This document shows positions 39,859 to 47,443 of a stretch of 64,000 nucleotides of DNA, piece after piece. The notes under the pieces are model-generated. The model saw nothing but the letters and a program-made list of their open reading frames with translations. It did no database searches and was not told where the DNA came from. This stretch comes from Prochlorococcus sp. MIT 1341 (GTDB lineage Bacteria > Cyanobacteriota > Cyanobacteriia > PCC-6307 > Cyanobiaceae), in NCBI RefSeq assembly GCF_034092415.1, contig NZ_CP139304.1, positions 852,001 through 916,000 of the forward strand, read 5' to 3'. Position 1 is the stretch's first letter. Each line of letters begins with the position of its first letter. The translations under genes were made by a program, and so were the position numbers.

Positions 39859-39934
39859 AGAAATTATTTAGGCCTTAACGCCGATAGAAATCAAATTGGC
39901 CAGAAAAGTTGAAAAATCAGAAAAAAGTATTAAG

Positions 39935-40042
39935 ATGTTCATATCGGCCAGTGAAATCCTTGCTCGTAAGGTTCGTGCAAAGCGTCCTCGCGGCATAACT
40001 TGCACAAAAAGTGCTATCAAAGCTACAGCAGAGGAAGATTAA
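39935..40042 (+). CDS. Candidate small protein, 35 residues
   Basis: An ATG-initiated frame of 35 codons, beginning MFISASEILARKVRAKRPRG and ending ATAEED before TAA, in the 340-bp space between the histidine kinase and DUF3155 genes. It is basic in the middle and acidic at the end. I recognise no family. It is the only coherent frame in this gap and lies just upstream of the dual-fold region, so it might be a small gene or a leader peptide. No strong ribosome binding site is visible. Confidence 0.4.
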   Translation: MFISASEILARKVRAKRPRGITCTKSAIKATAEED

Positions 40043-40048
40043 TCCTTT

Positions 40049-40140
40049 GCCTTAAAGCAGGTCCTTGATCAACCAACTAGTTGGTGGCATCTTAAGGCGT
40101 TGCATTGCATGCAACAACCATCAGACCGGCAAGCCTTAAG
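40049..40140 (+). promoter_or_regulatory. Candidate structured RNA with two mutually exclusive folds
   Basis: Segment 40091-40098 (CTTAAGGC) can pair with upstream GCCTTAA (40049-40055), enclosing the palindromic hairpin ACCAACTAGTTGGT (40072-40085). Alternatively it can pair with downstream GCCTTAAG (40133-40140), enclosing the hairpin GTTGCAT-TGC-ATGCAAC (40099-40115). The two outer stems share one strand, so they exclude each other, as in attenuators and riboswitches. Further on, CTCCT (40144-40148) could cover the AGGAGG ribosome binding site (40184-40189) of the DUF3155 gene. This rests on sequence complementarity only. Confidence 0.4.
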
Positions 40141-40198
40141 AAACTCCTTCACTAGAAACATCAAACATCTCTTTCCCCCAAACAGGAGGGCAAATTAA

Positions 40199-40567
40199 AT
40201 GTCTAAAAAACGGAAGCGGATTAGCCGAAGAAGACTTGCTGGCCAAAGGGTCTTAGCTCATGTTCCTACATACCATCTTGAAACAGGAGAACATAAGCCT
40301 GTCACAGCTGCAAGACGTTATATAGCTGAAGCAGGTCTTAAATCACCAGCATTAATTAATGTTCGTCGAAACGAACACACAACAGATAGATATTTCTGGG
40401 GTGAAAAAGGTCTATTCAGTGCTCAATATGCTGAAGAAAATCATTTCCTTTTCCCAGCTTTAAGGAACATTGTTGATTCAGTAGGTGAAGCAAACATGTT
40501 CGAAGGATTAGAGCTCACAGCTGATGATTGGGAAGAGATTGAAGAATACGAATATGCTTTTGTTTAA
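40199..40567 (+). CDS. DUF3155 domain protein
   Basis: A 122-residue conserved cyanobacterial protein of unknown function. It has a very basic N-terminus (MSKKRKRISRRRLAGQRVL), then a core with THLETGEHKPVTAARRY-like sequence, RRNEHTTDRYFWGEKGLF and EENHFLFPALR, and an acidic tail. The ATG is preceded by a full AGGAGG ribosome binding site at 40184-40189. The 5' region may be an RNA switch. The basic head suggests nucleic acid or ribosome contact, but no function is known. Confidence 0.88.
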   Translation: MSKKRKRISRRRLAGQRVLAHVPTYHLETGEHKPVTAARRYIAEAGLKSPALINVRRNEHTTDRYFWGEKGLFSAQYAEENHFLFPALRNIVDSVGEANMFEGLELTADDWEEIEEYEYAFV

Positions 40568-41181
40568 CCGAGACGACCTACAAACAAACTCTTAATTACT
40601 TCCTGAATTTGAGGGGTGATTTCATCCGGGATCCCATGCCCACCATCAAAAAGAAAAGCCTTGTTAGCAATTTGATTTGCAACTAGTGAAGCAATTAATA
40701 GCTCTGCCGCAGAGGGTGGAACTACATCGTCAGATTTGCCATGAAAAACAACCACAGGGGGCATAGTTGTTTTAGCTGACCAACCTGGGTGAGGGTAACC
40801 ACTACAAGAAATTATTCCAGCAAGAGGCAAATTACTACCAGTTGCAATTGCCATTGCACCTCCTTGAGAGAACCCAAGTAAAATCGTTTCAGAAAGCGAG
40901 ATCTCGATGGTCTCTAGATCCAACAAACGCCTCGAAAGTTCCTCGACAGCCTCAGGGACAGCATCCCAATCTGGAGGGAAGAGTCCATACCACTGACGTC
41001 CATATCCGCTTGAATGATTGTGGGGTGCTCTTAGAGCTATCAATTCAACAGGGAAGGGTATTCCTTCCAAAAGGCTCTTTCCCAAGGGGATTAGATCATC
41101 AACATCTGCGCCCCAACCATGTAAGAGGACCAATCGACGAGTCGCTCCATCAGGACTATTACAAAAAAGATCTGCGATCAC
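40564..41181 (-). CDS. Alpha/beta hydrolase (carboxylesterase/phospholipase family)
   Basis: An alpha/beta hydrolase of about 205 residues. It has RLVLLHGWGADVDDLIPLG (oxyanion HGxG region), nucleophile elbow GFSQGGAMAIATG, the Asp region VVFHGKSDDVVP and a C-terminal His in GGHGIPDE. The start is uncertain. The frame reaches a TTG at 41283, which would overlap purH by 35 bp on the other strand. I use GTG 41181, which leaves a short leader before the core. The ester substrate is unknown. Confidence 0.82.
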   Translation of the reverse strand: MIADLFCNSPDGATRRLVLLHGWGADVDDLIPLGKSLLEGIPFPVELIALRAPHNHSSGYGRQWYGLFPPDWDAVPEAVEELSRRLLDLETIEISLSETILLGFSQGGAMAIATGSNLPLAGIISCSGYPHPGWSAKTTMPPVVVFHGKSDDVVPPSAAELLIASLVANQIANKAFLFDGGHGIPDEITPQIQEVIKSLFVGRLG

Positions 41182-41248
41182 AGCAAAATATTTGGAGGTT
41201 TGAAAGTTAGGTTGGGCCAACAAACCTTGAAGACCCCTATCGAATCGA

Positions 41249-42811
41249 ATGTCCCCAACAGCATTATTGAGCGTATCTAACAAAAGAGGTTTAGTGCATT
41301 TAGCAAAAAGCCTTCACGAAGTTCATGGATTCGAACTTTTATCTAGCGGTGGTACTGCAAACGCACTAGAAGAAGCAGGCTTAAATGTCCAAAGAGTTTC
41401 CGAATATACAGGTGCACCAGAAATTCTCGAAGGCAGGGTAAAAACCTTACACCCTAGGATCCATGGAGGAATTCTTGCTAAAAGGGGCGAGCCATCACAT
41501 GAATCAGATATAAAGCAGCAGGAAATCTCTCTAATAGATTTAGTAGTGGTGAATCTTTATCCATTTACCGAAACAATCGCAAATCCAGAATCTGACTTTT
41601 TAGATGGAATTGAAAATATTGACATCGGGGGGCCAGCAATGATTCGGGCAGCTGCAAAAAACCATTTACATGTATCAGTTCTTACAAGCCCAAATCAATA
41701 CGAAGAATTTCTTGCAGGGCTTAAACAAAACAATGGAGATATCACAACAGAGATTCGCTTAAAACTTGCTCTTGAAGCTTTTGAACACACTGCCTCATAT
41801 GACGTTGCGATAAGCAATTGGCTGAAAGAAAAATTTCAGGGGGAACCCTCAACATGGCTGGAAGCAAGGCCTTTGAAACAAAAACTTCGCTATGGAGAAA
41901 ACCCTCATCAAAAGGCTTCTTGGTATAGCGAAAAGCTTTCTGGTTGGGGCGCAGTTAAGCAACTCCAAGGCAAAGAACTAAGTACAAATAATCTTCTAGA
42001 TCTTGATGCAGCTCTTTCTACAGTTCGCGAGTTTGGATATGGAGATAGTTCCCTTTCTCAAGTTCTGCAACCAGCTGCCGTAATTATCAAACATACCAAT
42101 CCATGCGGTGTTGGTATTGGCAATGATCTTTTTGAAGCTTTTGGCAAAGCACTAAGTGCGGACTCAGTAAGTGCATTTGGAGGAATAGTTGCACTTAATA
42201 CTGAAGTTGATGAATCAACGGCAAAAGACCTTACTAAACTATTTCTTGAATGCGTTGTCGCACCAAAATTCTCACAAAAAGCTATCGAAATCCTTTCCAG
42301 TAAAAGTAACTTGCGTCTATTAGAGCTTAACCAAAAAGCAATCATATCGTCAGACAATCAACAGATAAGAAGCATCCTAGGAGGTGCATTAATTCAAGAG
42401 TTAGATAATAAGGTAAGTGATCCATCTTTATGGAAGACTGTAACCGATAGGAAACCAACAGAAAAACAAAAAGATGACCTATGGTTTGCCTGGAATGTTG
42501 TTAAACATGTTCGTTCAAACGCAATCTTAATTGCAAAAGCAGGAAAAACTCTTGGGATAGGCGCAGGGCAAATGAATAGAGTTGGCTCTGCAAAAATAGC
42601 CATTGAAGCTGCTGGGGAAGAAGCAAAGGGAGCTGTACTTGCAAGCGATGGTTTTTTTCCTTTTAACGATACGGTGCATCTCGCAGCACAACATGGAATC
42701 GAAGCAATAGTGCAACCTGGAGGGAGCATTAGAGATAAGGAATCTATAAGTGCTTGCAATCAATTTGGGATTTCAATGCTTACAACTGGGACCAGGCATT
42801 TCCTTCATTAA
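41249..42811 (+). CDS. purH: Bifunctional AICAR formyltransferase / IMP cyclohydrolase
   Basis: The last two steps of de novo IMP synthesis. The 520 residues comprise an IMP cyclohydrolase domain (1-200, starting [18 protein letters not shown]) and an AICAR transformylase domain (about 200-520). The latter has the active Lys-His in [13 protein letters not shown] and the closing [15 protein letters not shown]. The ATG at 41249 matches family N-termini. Full length. Confidence 0.97.
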   Translation: MSPTALLSVSNKRGLVHLAKSLHEVHGFELLSSGGTANALEEAGLNVQRVSEYTGAPEILEGRVKTLHPRIHGGILAKRGEPSHESDIKQQEISLIDLVVVNLYPFTETIANPESDFLDGIENIDIGGPAMIRAAAKNHLHVSVLTSPNQYEEFLAGLKQNNGDITTEIRLKLALEAFEHTASYDVAISNWLKEKFQGEPSTWLEARPLKQKLRYGENPHQKASWYSEKLSGWGAVKQLQGKELSTNNLLDLDAALSTVREFGYGDSSLSQVLQPAAVIIKHTNPCGVGIGNDLFEAFGKALSADSVSAFGGIVALNTEVDESTAKDLTKLFLECVVAPKFSQKAIEILSSKSNLRLLELNQKAIISSDNQQIRSILGGALIQELDNKVSDPSLWKTVTDRKPTEKQKDDLWFAWNVVKHVRSNAILIAKAGKTLGIGAGQMNRVGSAKIAIEAAGEEAKGAVLASDGFFPFNDTVHLAAQHGIEAIVQPGGSIRDKESISACNQFGISMLTTGTRHFLH

Positions 42812-42924
42812 AAGCAACTAACGAGACAAAATAAGCAAATTTAGTATCAATAAATTTATGCTAAATTTTTACAGCTTTTAAGCCTAGGAGAGCTAAATTT
42901 AGTTAATCAATCTGCAACAAGTAC

Positions 42925-43512
42925 TCATCTAGTCGCCCCTTTCTTTTGAGGATAATAAGTGATTTTATTAGTCTTCCTTGCAGCAGAAAGCCTTCCAGGA
43001 CCTGCACATAAAAAATAGAAAAATATAGCCGCATAAACAGCAGATAATTCAAAAGCATAGTTATGCCCCTCAACAACGGCCAACGGGAAGCCTTCTAAAC
43101 CTGTATCAAGTAAATGAAAAGGAATTGCAAATAGCATGGTCGAGAGCAGCCCAAGCGCAGACAATCTTGCAAAAAAGCCTATTGCCAGGCCTATTGGGCA
43201 AACCAACTGGGTGGCTGCTGCGGCAAAGGTCCAAATAATTGGATCGCCAGGGAGGAAGCCAAAATATTTGCCAACAACAAACTCAGAAAAGCCTTGAGGA
43301 TCCTGAAACTTTTCGAGTCCATGATGCACCATCATCACACTAACTAGAACTCTCAACACAAAAATTGCCAGCTCTCCCGTGATATTTACAGCATTATCCG
43401 AAGAGGTGTTATCAACTACAACCTCAACCCTTTGAGGAGCAGAAGCTGCGTTGAGCTTGGGGGAAATCTCGACATTTGGCTCTTGGGGCTTAGGAGACTC
43501 GGCGTCAGACAT
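42925..43512 (-). CDS. DoxX family membrane protein
   Basis: About 195 residues with four membrane spans. The N-terminal 50 residues are soluble, rich in Pro and Ser. The membrane part includes VLRVLVSVMMVHHGLEKFQD, typical of DoxX. Family members are linked to oxidative stress or quinone-related electron transfer, with no clear biochemical role. ATG 43512 is used; an in-frame ATG at 43536 would add eight residues, and neither has a clear ribosome binding site. Confidence 0.85.
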   Translation of the reverse strand: MSDAESPKPQEPNVEISPKLNAASAPQRVEVVVDNTSSDNAVNITGELAIFVLRVLVSVMMVHHGLEKFQDPQGFSEFVVGKYFGFLPGDPIIWTFAAAATQLVCPIGLAIGFFARLSALGLLSTMLFAIPFHLLDTGLEGFPLAVVEGHNYAFELSAVYAAIFFYFLCAGPGRLSAARKTNKITYYPQKKGATR

Positions 43513-43669
43513 CTTCATTAGATATTTCAAAGACATACTAGAGAAGCAAATTCAATTTCAGGCACGAAAAATATTGAAAGTTTCTATCCATTTCCAATTA
43601 TCTTGACAGGAGGAGGGGCTTCCCCGCAGACCATTTTAAACGCTAAATAATATTTTCTGTCTTTATTTG

Positions 43670-44875
43670 CTAGCCAAAGCTCTTCTCGCTCAGAGAAATT
43701 ATTTTTTGAATTACATGCTCTACAACTCGATCAGGAGTTGAAGCTCCTGAAGTGATGCCAACGTTTATGTCTCCTTCCGGGAGAAAGTTCTGTTCACAAA
43801 CCATTTCCTTCCCAAGGGGTTTATGAGTAATGCTATTTTCATCAGCAATCCTCTCAGGTGTATCTATATGAAACGATCTAATTCCACGACTAATTGCAAT
43901 CTCCTGCAAGTGAGTTGTATTAGATGAATTAAATCCTCCTATAACTACTAAAAGGTCTAATTTCTCATCAACCAAAGAAAACATCGCATCTTGTCTTTCT
44001 TCAGTAGCATCACAAATGGTATTAAATGCTAGAAAATGGTTACTCAAAGAAGAAGGTCCATACTTAGACAACATTGTTCTCTCGAATAAACGCCCTATCT
44101 CCTCAGTCTCGCTTTTCAACATTGTAGTCTGATTCGCCACTCCTAAACGCTGAAGATCCCTATCTGGATCAAACCCTGGAGAACAAGCCTTAGCAAATCG
44201 CTGCATAAACATTTCGCGATCTCCTCTACCAAGAATATATTCCGCAACATATTCAGCTTCATCAAGATCTAGAACAACAAGATAAGTTCCTGCAAAAGAA
44301 CTAGTTGCCAAGGTTTCCTCATGCTTAAACTTGCCATGAATAATGGAAGTAAAAGTATGTTTCTTATGCTTTTCTACGGTATGCCAAACCTTAGAGACCC
44401 AAGGACAAGTAGTGTCAATAATATGACAACCACGCTCATGCAGTAGTTGCATTTCCTGCACTGTTGCACCAAATGCAGGAAGTATTACAACATCTCCGTC
44501 ACTGACTTCTGAAAAATCCTTCACCCCGCCCTCTGCAGAAATAAAACGAACATTCATCCCCCTTAAGTGATCATTTACTGAAGGGTTATGAATAATTTCA
44601 TTAGTAATCCAAATACGCTCATTGGGATAATGCCGTCTAGTTTCATAAGCCATCGCGACAGCTCTTTCCACTCCCCAACAGAAGCCAAAGGCCTCAGCCA
44701 GTTTCACTTGCAATCTTCCATGCTTCAAGGAATATCCGTTGTCCCGAATTGAAGTTATCAAGCTACTCTGATAGGCCTTCTCTAGTTCTTGTGCTCTTTT
44801 AGCTGGTGACCCGAACCCTCGTCTGTTATATCTCTCGGAATGGTGCAAAGAACGCTTAAAAGCTTGAGTATCCAT
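43670..44875 (-). CDS. ispH: 4-hydroxy-3-methylbut-2-enyl diphosphate reductase
   Basis: Last step of the MEP isoprenoid pathway, using an iron-sulfur cluster. A 401-residue cyanobacterial/plant-type enzyme longer than the E. coli form. The cluster cysteines are Cys66 ([11 protein letters not shown]), Cys157 ([10 protein letters not shown]) and Cys288 ([14 protein letters not shown]). Its ATG lies only 41 bp from the long bidirectional terminator at 44917-44969, so its promoter must be compact or must include the terminator flank. Confidence 0.96.
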   Translation of the reverse strand: MDTQAFKRSLHHSERYNRRGFGSPAKRAQELEKAYQSSLITSIRDNGYSLKHGRLQVKLAEAFGFCWGVERAVAMAYETRRHYPNERIWITNEIIHNPSVNDHLRGMNVRFISAEGGVKDFSEVSDGDVVILPAFGATVQEMQLLHERGCHIIDTTCPWVSKVWHTVEKHKKHTFTSIIHGKFKHEETLATSSFAGTYLVVLDLDEAEYVAEYILGRGDREMFMQRFAKACSPGFDPDRDLQRLGVANQTTMLKSETEEIGRLFERTMLSKYGPSSLSNHFLAFNTICDATEERQDAMFSLVDEKLDLLVVIGGFNSSNTTHLQEIAISRGIRSFHIDTPERIADENSITHKPLGKEMVCEQNFLPEGDINVGITSGASTPDRVVEHVIQKIISLSEKSFG

Positions 44876-44916
44876 TTCGATTTCATCAATAGGGTTTCCA
44901 TATTAATTCTATTCTC

Positions 44917-44969
44917 TTCATTTCATCAAAAAAGCCTGGCGTAAAGCCAGGCTTTTTTGATGAAATGAA
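44917..44969 (-). terminator. Long bidirectional terminator between amt1 and ispH
   Basis: A perfect inverted repeat: 24-nt arms (44917-44940 and 44946-44969) around the loop GTAAA. The core GCCTGGC/GCCAGGC is followed by TTTTTT on both strands, and the repeat continues with TGATGAAATGAA. It starts three bases after the amt1 stop and should end the amt1 transcript. Because it is symmetric it could also stop transcription in the plus direction. Confidence 0.9.
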
Positions 44970-44972
44970 GGT

Positions 44973-46436
44973 TCAGTTACCTGAAGAAGCAAAGTCCGGA
45001 TATGCCTCCATTCCATGCTCACCTATATCGAGGCCCGCGATCTCTTCTTCTTCGTTGACACGAATACCACCAAAGAAGCTTCCGATCACCTTCCAAGCAA
45101 CCCAACAAGTGACCACTGTCCAGAGTGCATATGCAACACACCCAACAAACTGAATCCAAAGTTGACCTATGCCTCCACCTGTAAGCAGACCCAAACCAAC
45201 ACCAGAACCTTGGATGTCATAGCCCCATAGACCTATAACTAATGTTCCCCAGATTCCACAGACTCCGTGAACAGAGAAAGCTCCAACGGGATCATCAATA
45301 CCAAATGAATCCAATGCAGAAACCGAGAAAACAACGATAACTCCACCAATTAATCCAGCTAACCAAGCACCTGCCATAGTTAAGTTTGCACAGCCAGCAG
45401 TAATGCTTACCAAGCCTGCAAGGATTCCATTGATGATCATTGTCAAATCTGGCTTACCAGAAGTAAGGGTTGAAACAATGGTTGCACCAATTGCTCCTCC
45501 AGCAGCAGCAAGAGTAGTTGTCACTGCTACATAAGGAACCCACTGATCCATTGCCAACTGTGATCCTGGGTTGAACCCATACCAGCCGATCCAGAGAACA
45601 AGGGCTCCCAGCGTGGCAATCGCCATGTTGTGCCCAGGCATGGCCTGTGCTTTCCCATTAACAAACTTACCTATACGTGGCCCTAAAAGCATTGCACCAA
45701 CTAAACCTGCCCAAGCCCCTACTGAGTGAACAATGGATGATCCAGCAAAATCAATAAAACCTGCCTCACTGAGCCAACCACCATTCCATTGCCAACTACC
45801 CGAAATCGGATAGATAAAAGCAGTTAGAACTAATGAAAAAACAACAAACTCACCAAACTTGACTCGTTCGGCAACCAATCCAGAAACAATGGTTGCTGCT
45901 GTTCCTGCAAAAGCAGCTTGGAAAAGAAAGTCAACTGTTGGGACTAGGCCTGCTTCTCCAATCAACTCAGGGGTTACTGAAGGATCAAAAAACAAACCAC
46001 TAAAATAAAGCCAACCTGCTGCTACAGGGTCTCCATACATGATTGAGTAGCCCACGAACCAATAAGCCGTTACGGCAAGAGCAAAAACAAAAAGGTTTTT
46101 GGCCAAAATGTTCACTGCATTTTTTTGCCGACACATTCCTGCTTCAACCATTGCGAATCCCGCATTCATAAAGATGACAAGGATGGTTGCAACTAATAAC
46201 CAGAGGTTGTTCGCTAGAAATGCTGCATTCAACTCAGGCAAATCAGAAGCATGTGCCGAGAGATTGAAAAGACCTAAACCAAGAAAAGCTAGTGGAACAC
46301 AAGCCAGCCACATCAGAGAACGGTGGGAGCTAACCCCCCGGATACTTCTCAAAAGGAGCATTGGCCCCTCCAGAAGGCTTGCCTCCTGGAGACGCGCGTT
46401 GCGTCGCCTAGTGGGCGAATGCAGAGCTGTCGTCAT
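44973..46436 (-). CDS. amt1: Ammonium transporter Amt1
   Basis: A 487-residue Amt/MEP/Rh channel. The long N-terminus (about 60 residues) ends in a hydrophobic, signal-like segment and is followed by 11 membrane spans. Conserved blocks include MNAGFAMVEAGMCRQKNAVN, the first pore His in GSSIVHSVGAWAGLVGAML and the second in FSVHGVCGIWGTL. The start is ATG 46436 (MTTALHS), not the longer frame that would run into the leader. An NtcA-type promoter and a leader hairpin lie upstream, indicating nitrogen-responsive expression. Confidence 0.96.
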   Translation of the reverse strand: MTTALHSPTRRRNARLQEASLLEGPMLLLRSIRGVSSHRSLMWLACVPLAFLGLGLFNLSAHASDLPELNAAFLANNLWLLVATILVIFMNAGFAMVEAGMCRQKNAVNILAKNLFVFALAVTAYWFVGYSIMYGDPVAAGWLYFSGLFFDPSVTPELIGEAGLVPTVDFLFQAAFAGTAATIVSGLVAERVKFGEFVVFSLVLTAFIYPISGSWQWNGGWLSEAGFIDFAGSSIVHSVGAWAGLVGAMLLGPRIGKFVNGKAQAMPGHNMAIATLGALVLWIGWYGFNPGSQLAMDQWVPYVAVTTTLAAAGGAIGATIVSTLTSGKPDLTMIINGILAGLVSITAGCANLTMAGAWLAGLIGGVIVVFSVSALDSFGIDDPVGAFSVHGVCGIWGTLVIGLWGYDIQGSGVGLGLLTGGGIGQLWIQFVGCVAYALWTVVTCWVAWKVIGSFFGGIRVNEEEEIAGLDIGEHGMEAYPDFASSGN

Positions 46437-46461
46437 CGGAAATTGAACGCTATAAATAGTT

Positions 46462-46490
46462 TTGAACTTAATAAATTTAATTAAGTTCAA
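46462..46490 (-). repeat. 11-bp perfect hairpin in amt1 leader
   Basis: TTGAACTTAAT (46462-46472) and ATTAAGTTCAA (46480-46490) form an 11-bp perfect stem with a 7-nt loop. It lies in the predicted amt1 5' leader, about 8 nt after the expected start of transcription and 26 nt before the ATG. It could stabilise the message or bind a regulator. Confidence 0.55.
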
Positions 46491-46504
46491 GGGGTACGGC
46501 TACA

Positions 46505-46546
46505 AATATGATCACAAGTCAAGACTAGGCAAGTATTGATTTATAC
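46505..46546 (-). promoter_or_regulatory. NtcA-activated promoter of amt1
   Basis: On the minus strand, GTA-TAAATCAA-TAC (46533-46546) matches the NtcA consensus GTA-N8-TAC exactly. It is followed by exactly 22 bases and then CATATT (46505-46510), a -10-like hexamer. This is the known architecture of class II NtcA-activated promoters in cyanobacteria. Predicted transcription start is near 46498, about 60 bp before the amt1 ATG. Confidence 0.8.
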
Positions 46547-46604
46547 CGAATTTAATCTTTTCTTACCAAAAGCAACACAAAGAATACCTAAGAAAAAATA
46601 TCTT

Positions 46605-47363
46605 TCAAGCGGTTTGTTTTTTTAGATATGGACGTTTACCTTCCCAAGTGATCTGATCACGAGAAAAACCAAAGCAGCAAGGTATCACTTCTACACCTGC
46701 TGCTAAAGCAATTCGAAAAAGCTTTCCATATTCTGGATCGGCTAAATCTCCTGGAGCAAAAGACTCAACATCCATCCTGCTTAAGCAGGGAAGCAAAACA
46801 GCTCGTGAGTCTGGCAAGACATCAACAAGCTCTCTTAAATGCTTTTGGCCTCTTTCTGTAACCGTGTCAGGGAAGAGAGCAACTAAAGATTCAGTCCATG
46901 TCGTGTTTTTAACCTCTACATAAATCTGCCGAATATCCTTGGCAGATTCAAAAGGTTTTAGAAGCAAATCAATACGGCTCCTCTTCTCCTTGCCATATGG
47001 AACTTCTTTTTGGATTTGAGAAATGGGACCTAATTCTTGTTCTAACAATCCAGCTTCTATGGCAAAGCGAACCAGCGAATTAGACAAGTGAGTATTAACT
47101 CCAACCCAACACTTTGATCCATTGCTTGAAGAAACTTCTGCTTGCTCCCAAGTCCAAGCAAGCTTTCGAGTAGGAGAAGGGACATGCCTTAGCCTGACTC
47201 TCCCACCATTGCAAAGGATTCCTTTCATTGGACCAGTATTAGGGCAATGAGCTGTAACAACATCACCATTCGTTAATTCCACATCAGCAAGGAAACGCTT
47301 ATATCGCCTAAGCAAAATCCCCTCTTCAAGGGGCGGGAAAGTAATAAGGGTCTTGCCAATCAT
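46605..47363 (-). CDS. sfsA: SfsA family protein (sugar fermentation stimulation)
   Basis: A 252-residue conserved protein. It has LITFPPLEEGILLRRYKRFL at the N-terminus, VTAHCPNTGPMKG and the nuclease-like core RIDLLLKP with YVEVKNTTW. The last motifs resemble restriction-endonuclease-like folds, and the family is suggested to bind DNA. The historical name refers to an E. coli phenotype. The role in cyanobacteria is unknown. Confidence 0.93.
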   Translation of the reverse strand: MIGKTLITFPPLEEGILLRRYKRFLADVELTNGDVVTAHCPNTGPMKGILCNGGRVRLRHVPSPTRKLAWTWEQAEVSSSNGSKCWVGVNTHLSNSLVRFAIEAGLLEQELGPISQIQKEVPYGKEKRSRIDLLLKPFESAKDIRQIYVEVKNTTWTESLVALFPDTVTERGQKHLRELVDVLPDSRAVLLPCLSRMDVESFAPGDLADPEYGKLFRIALAAGVEVIPCCFGFSRDQITWEGKRPYLKKQTA

Positions 47364-47443
47364 TAGGACTTAAAAAATATTGAGATCATGTCCTTCCTTA
47401 ATGAAATCTGGCAAAAGTAAATTAAAGCGAACAAGATTAGCGA

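Noticed and set aside
42837-42902. AT-rich repeats AAATTTAG/CTAAATTT after purH
   Set aside because: Eight-base arms of only A, T and one G:C pair in AT-rich DNA are likely chance; stem stability would be too low for a convincing terminator.
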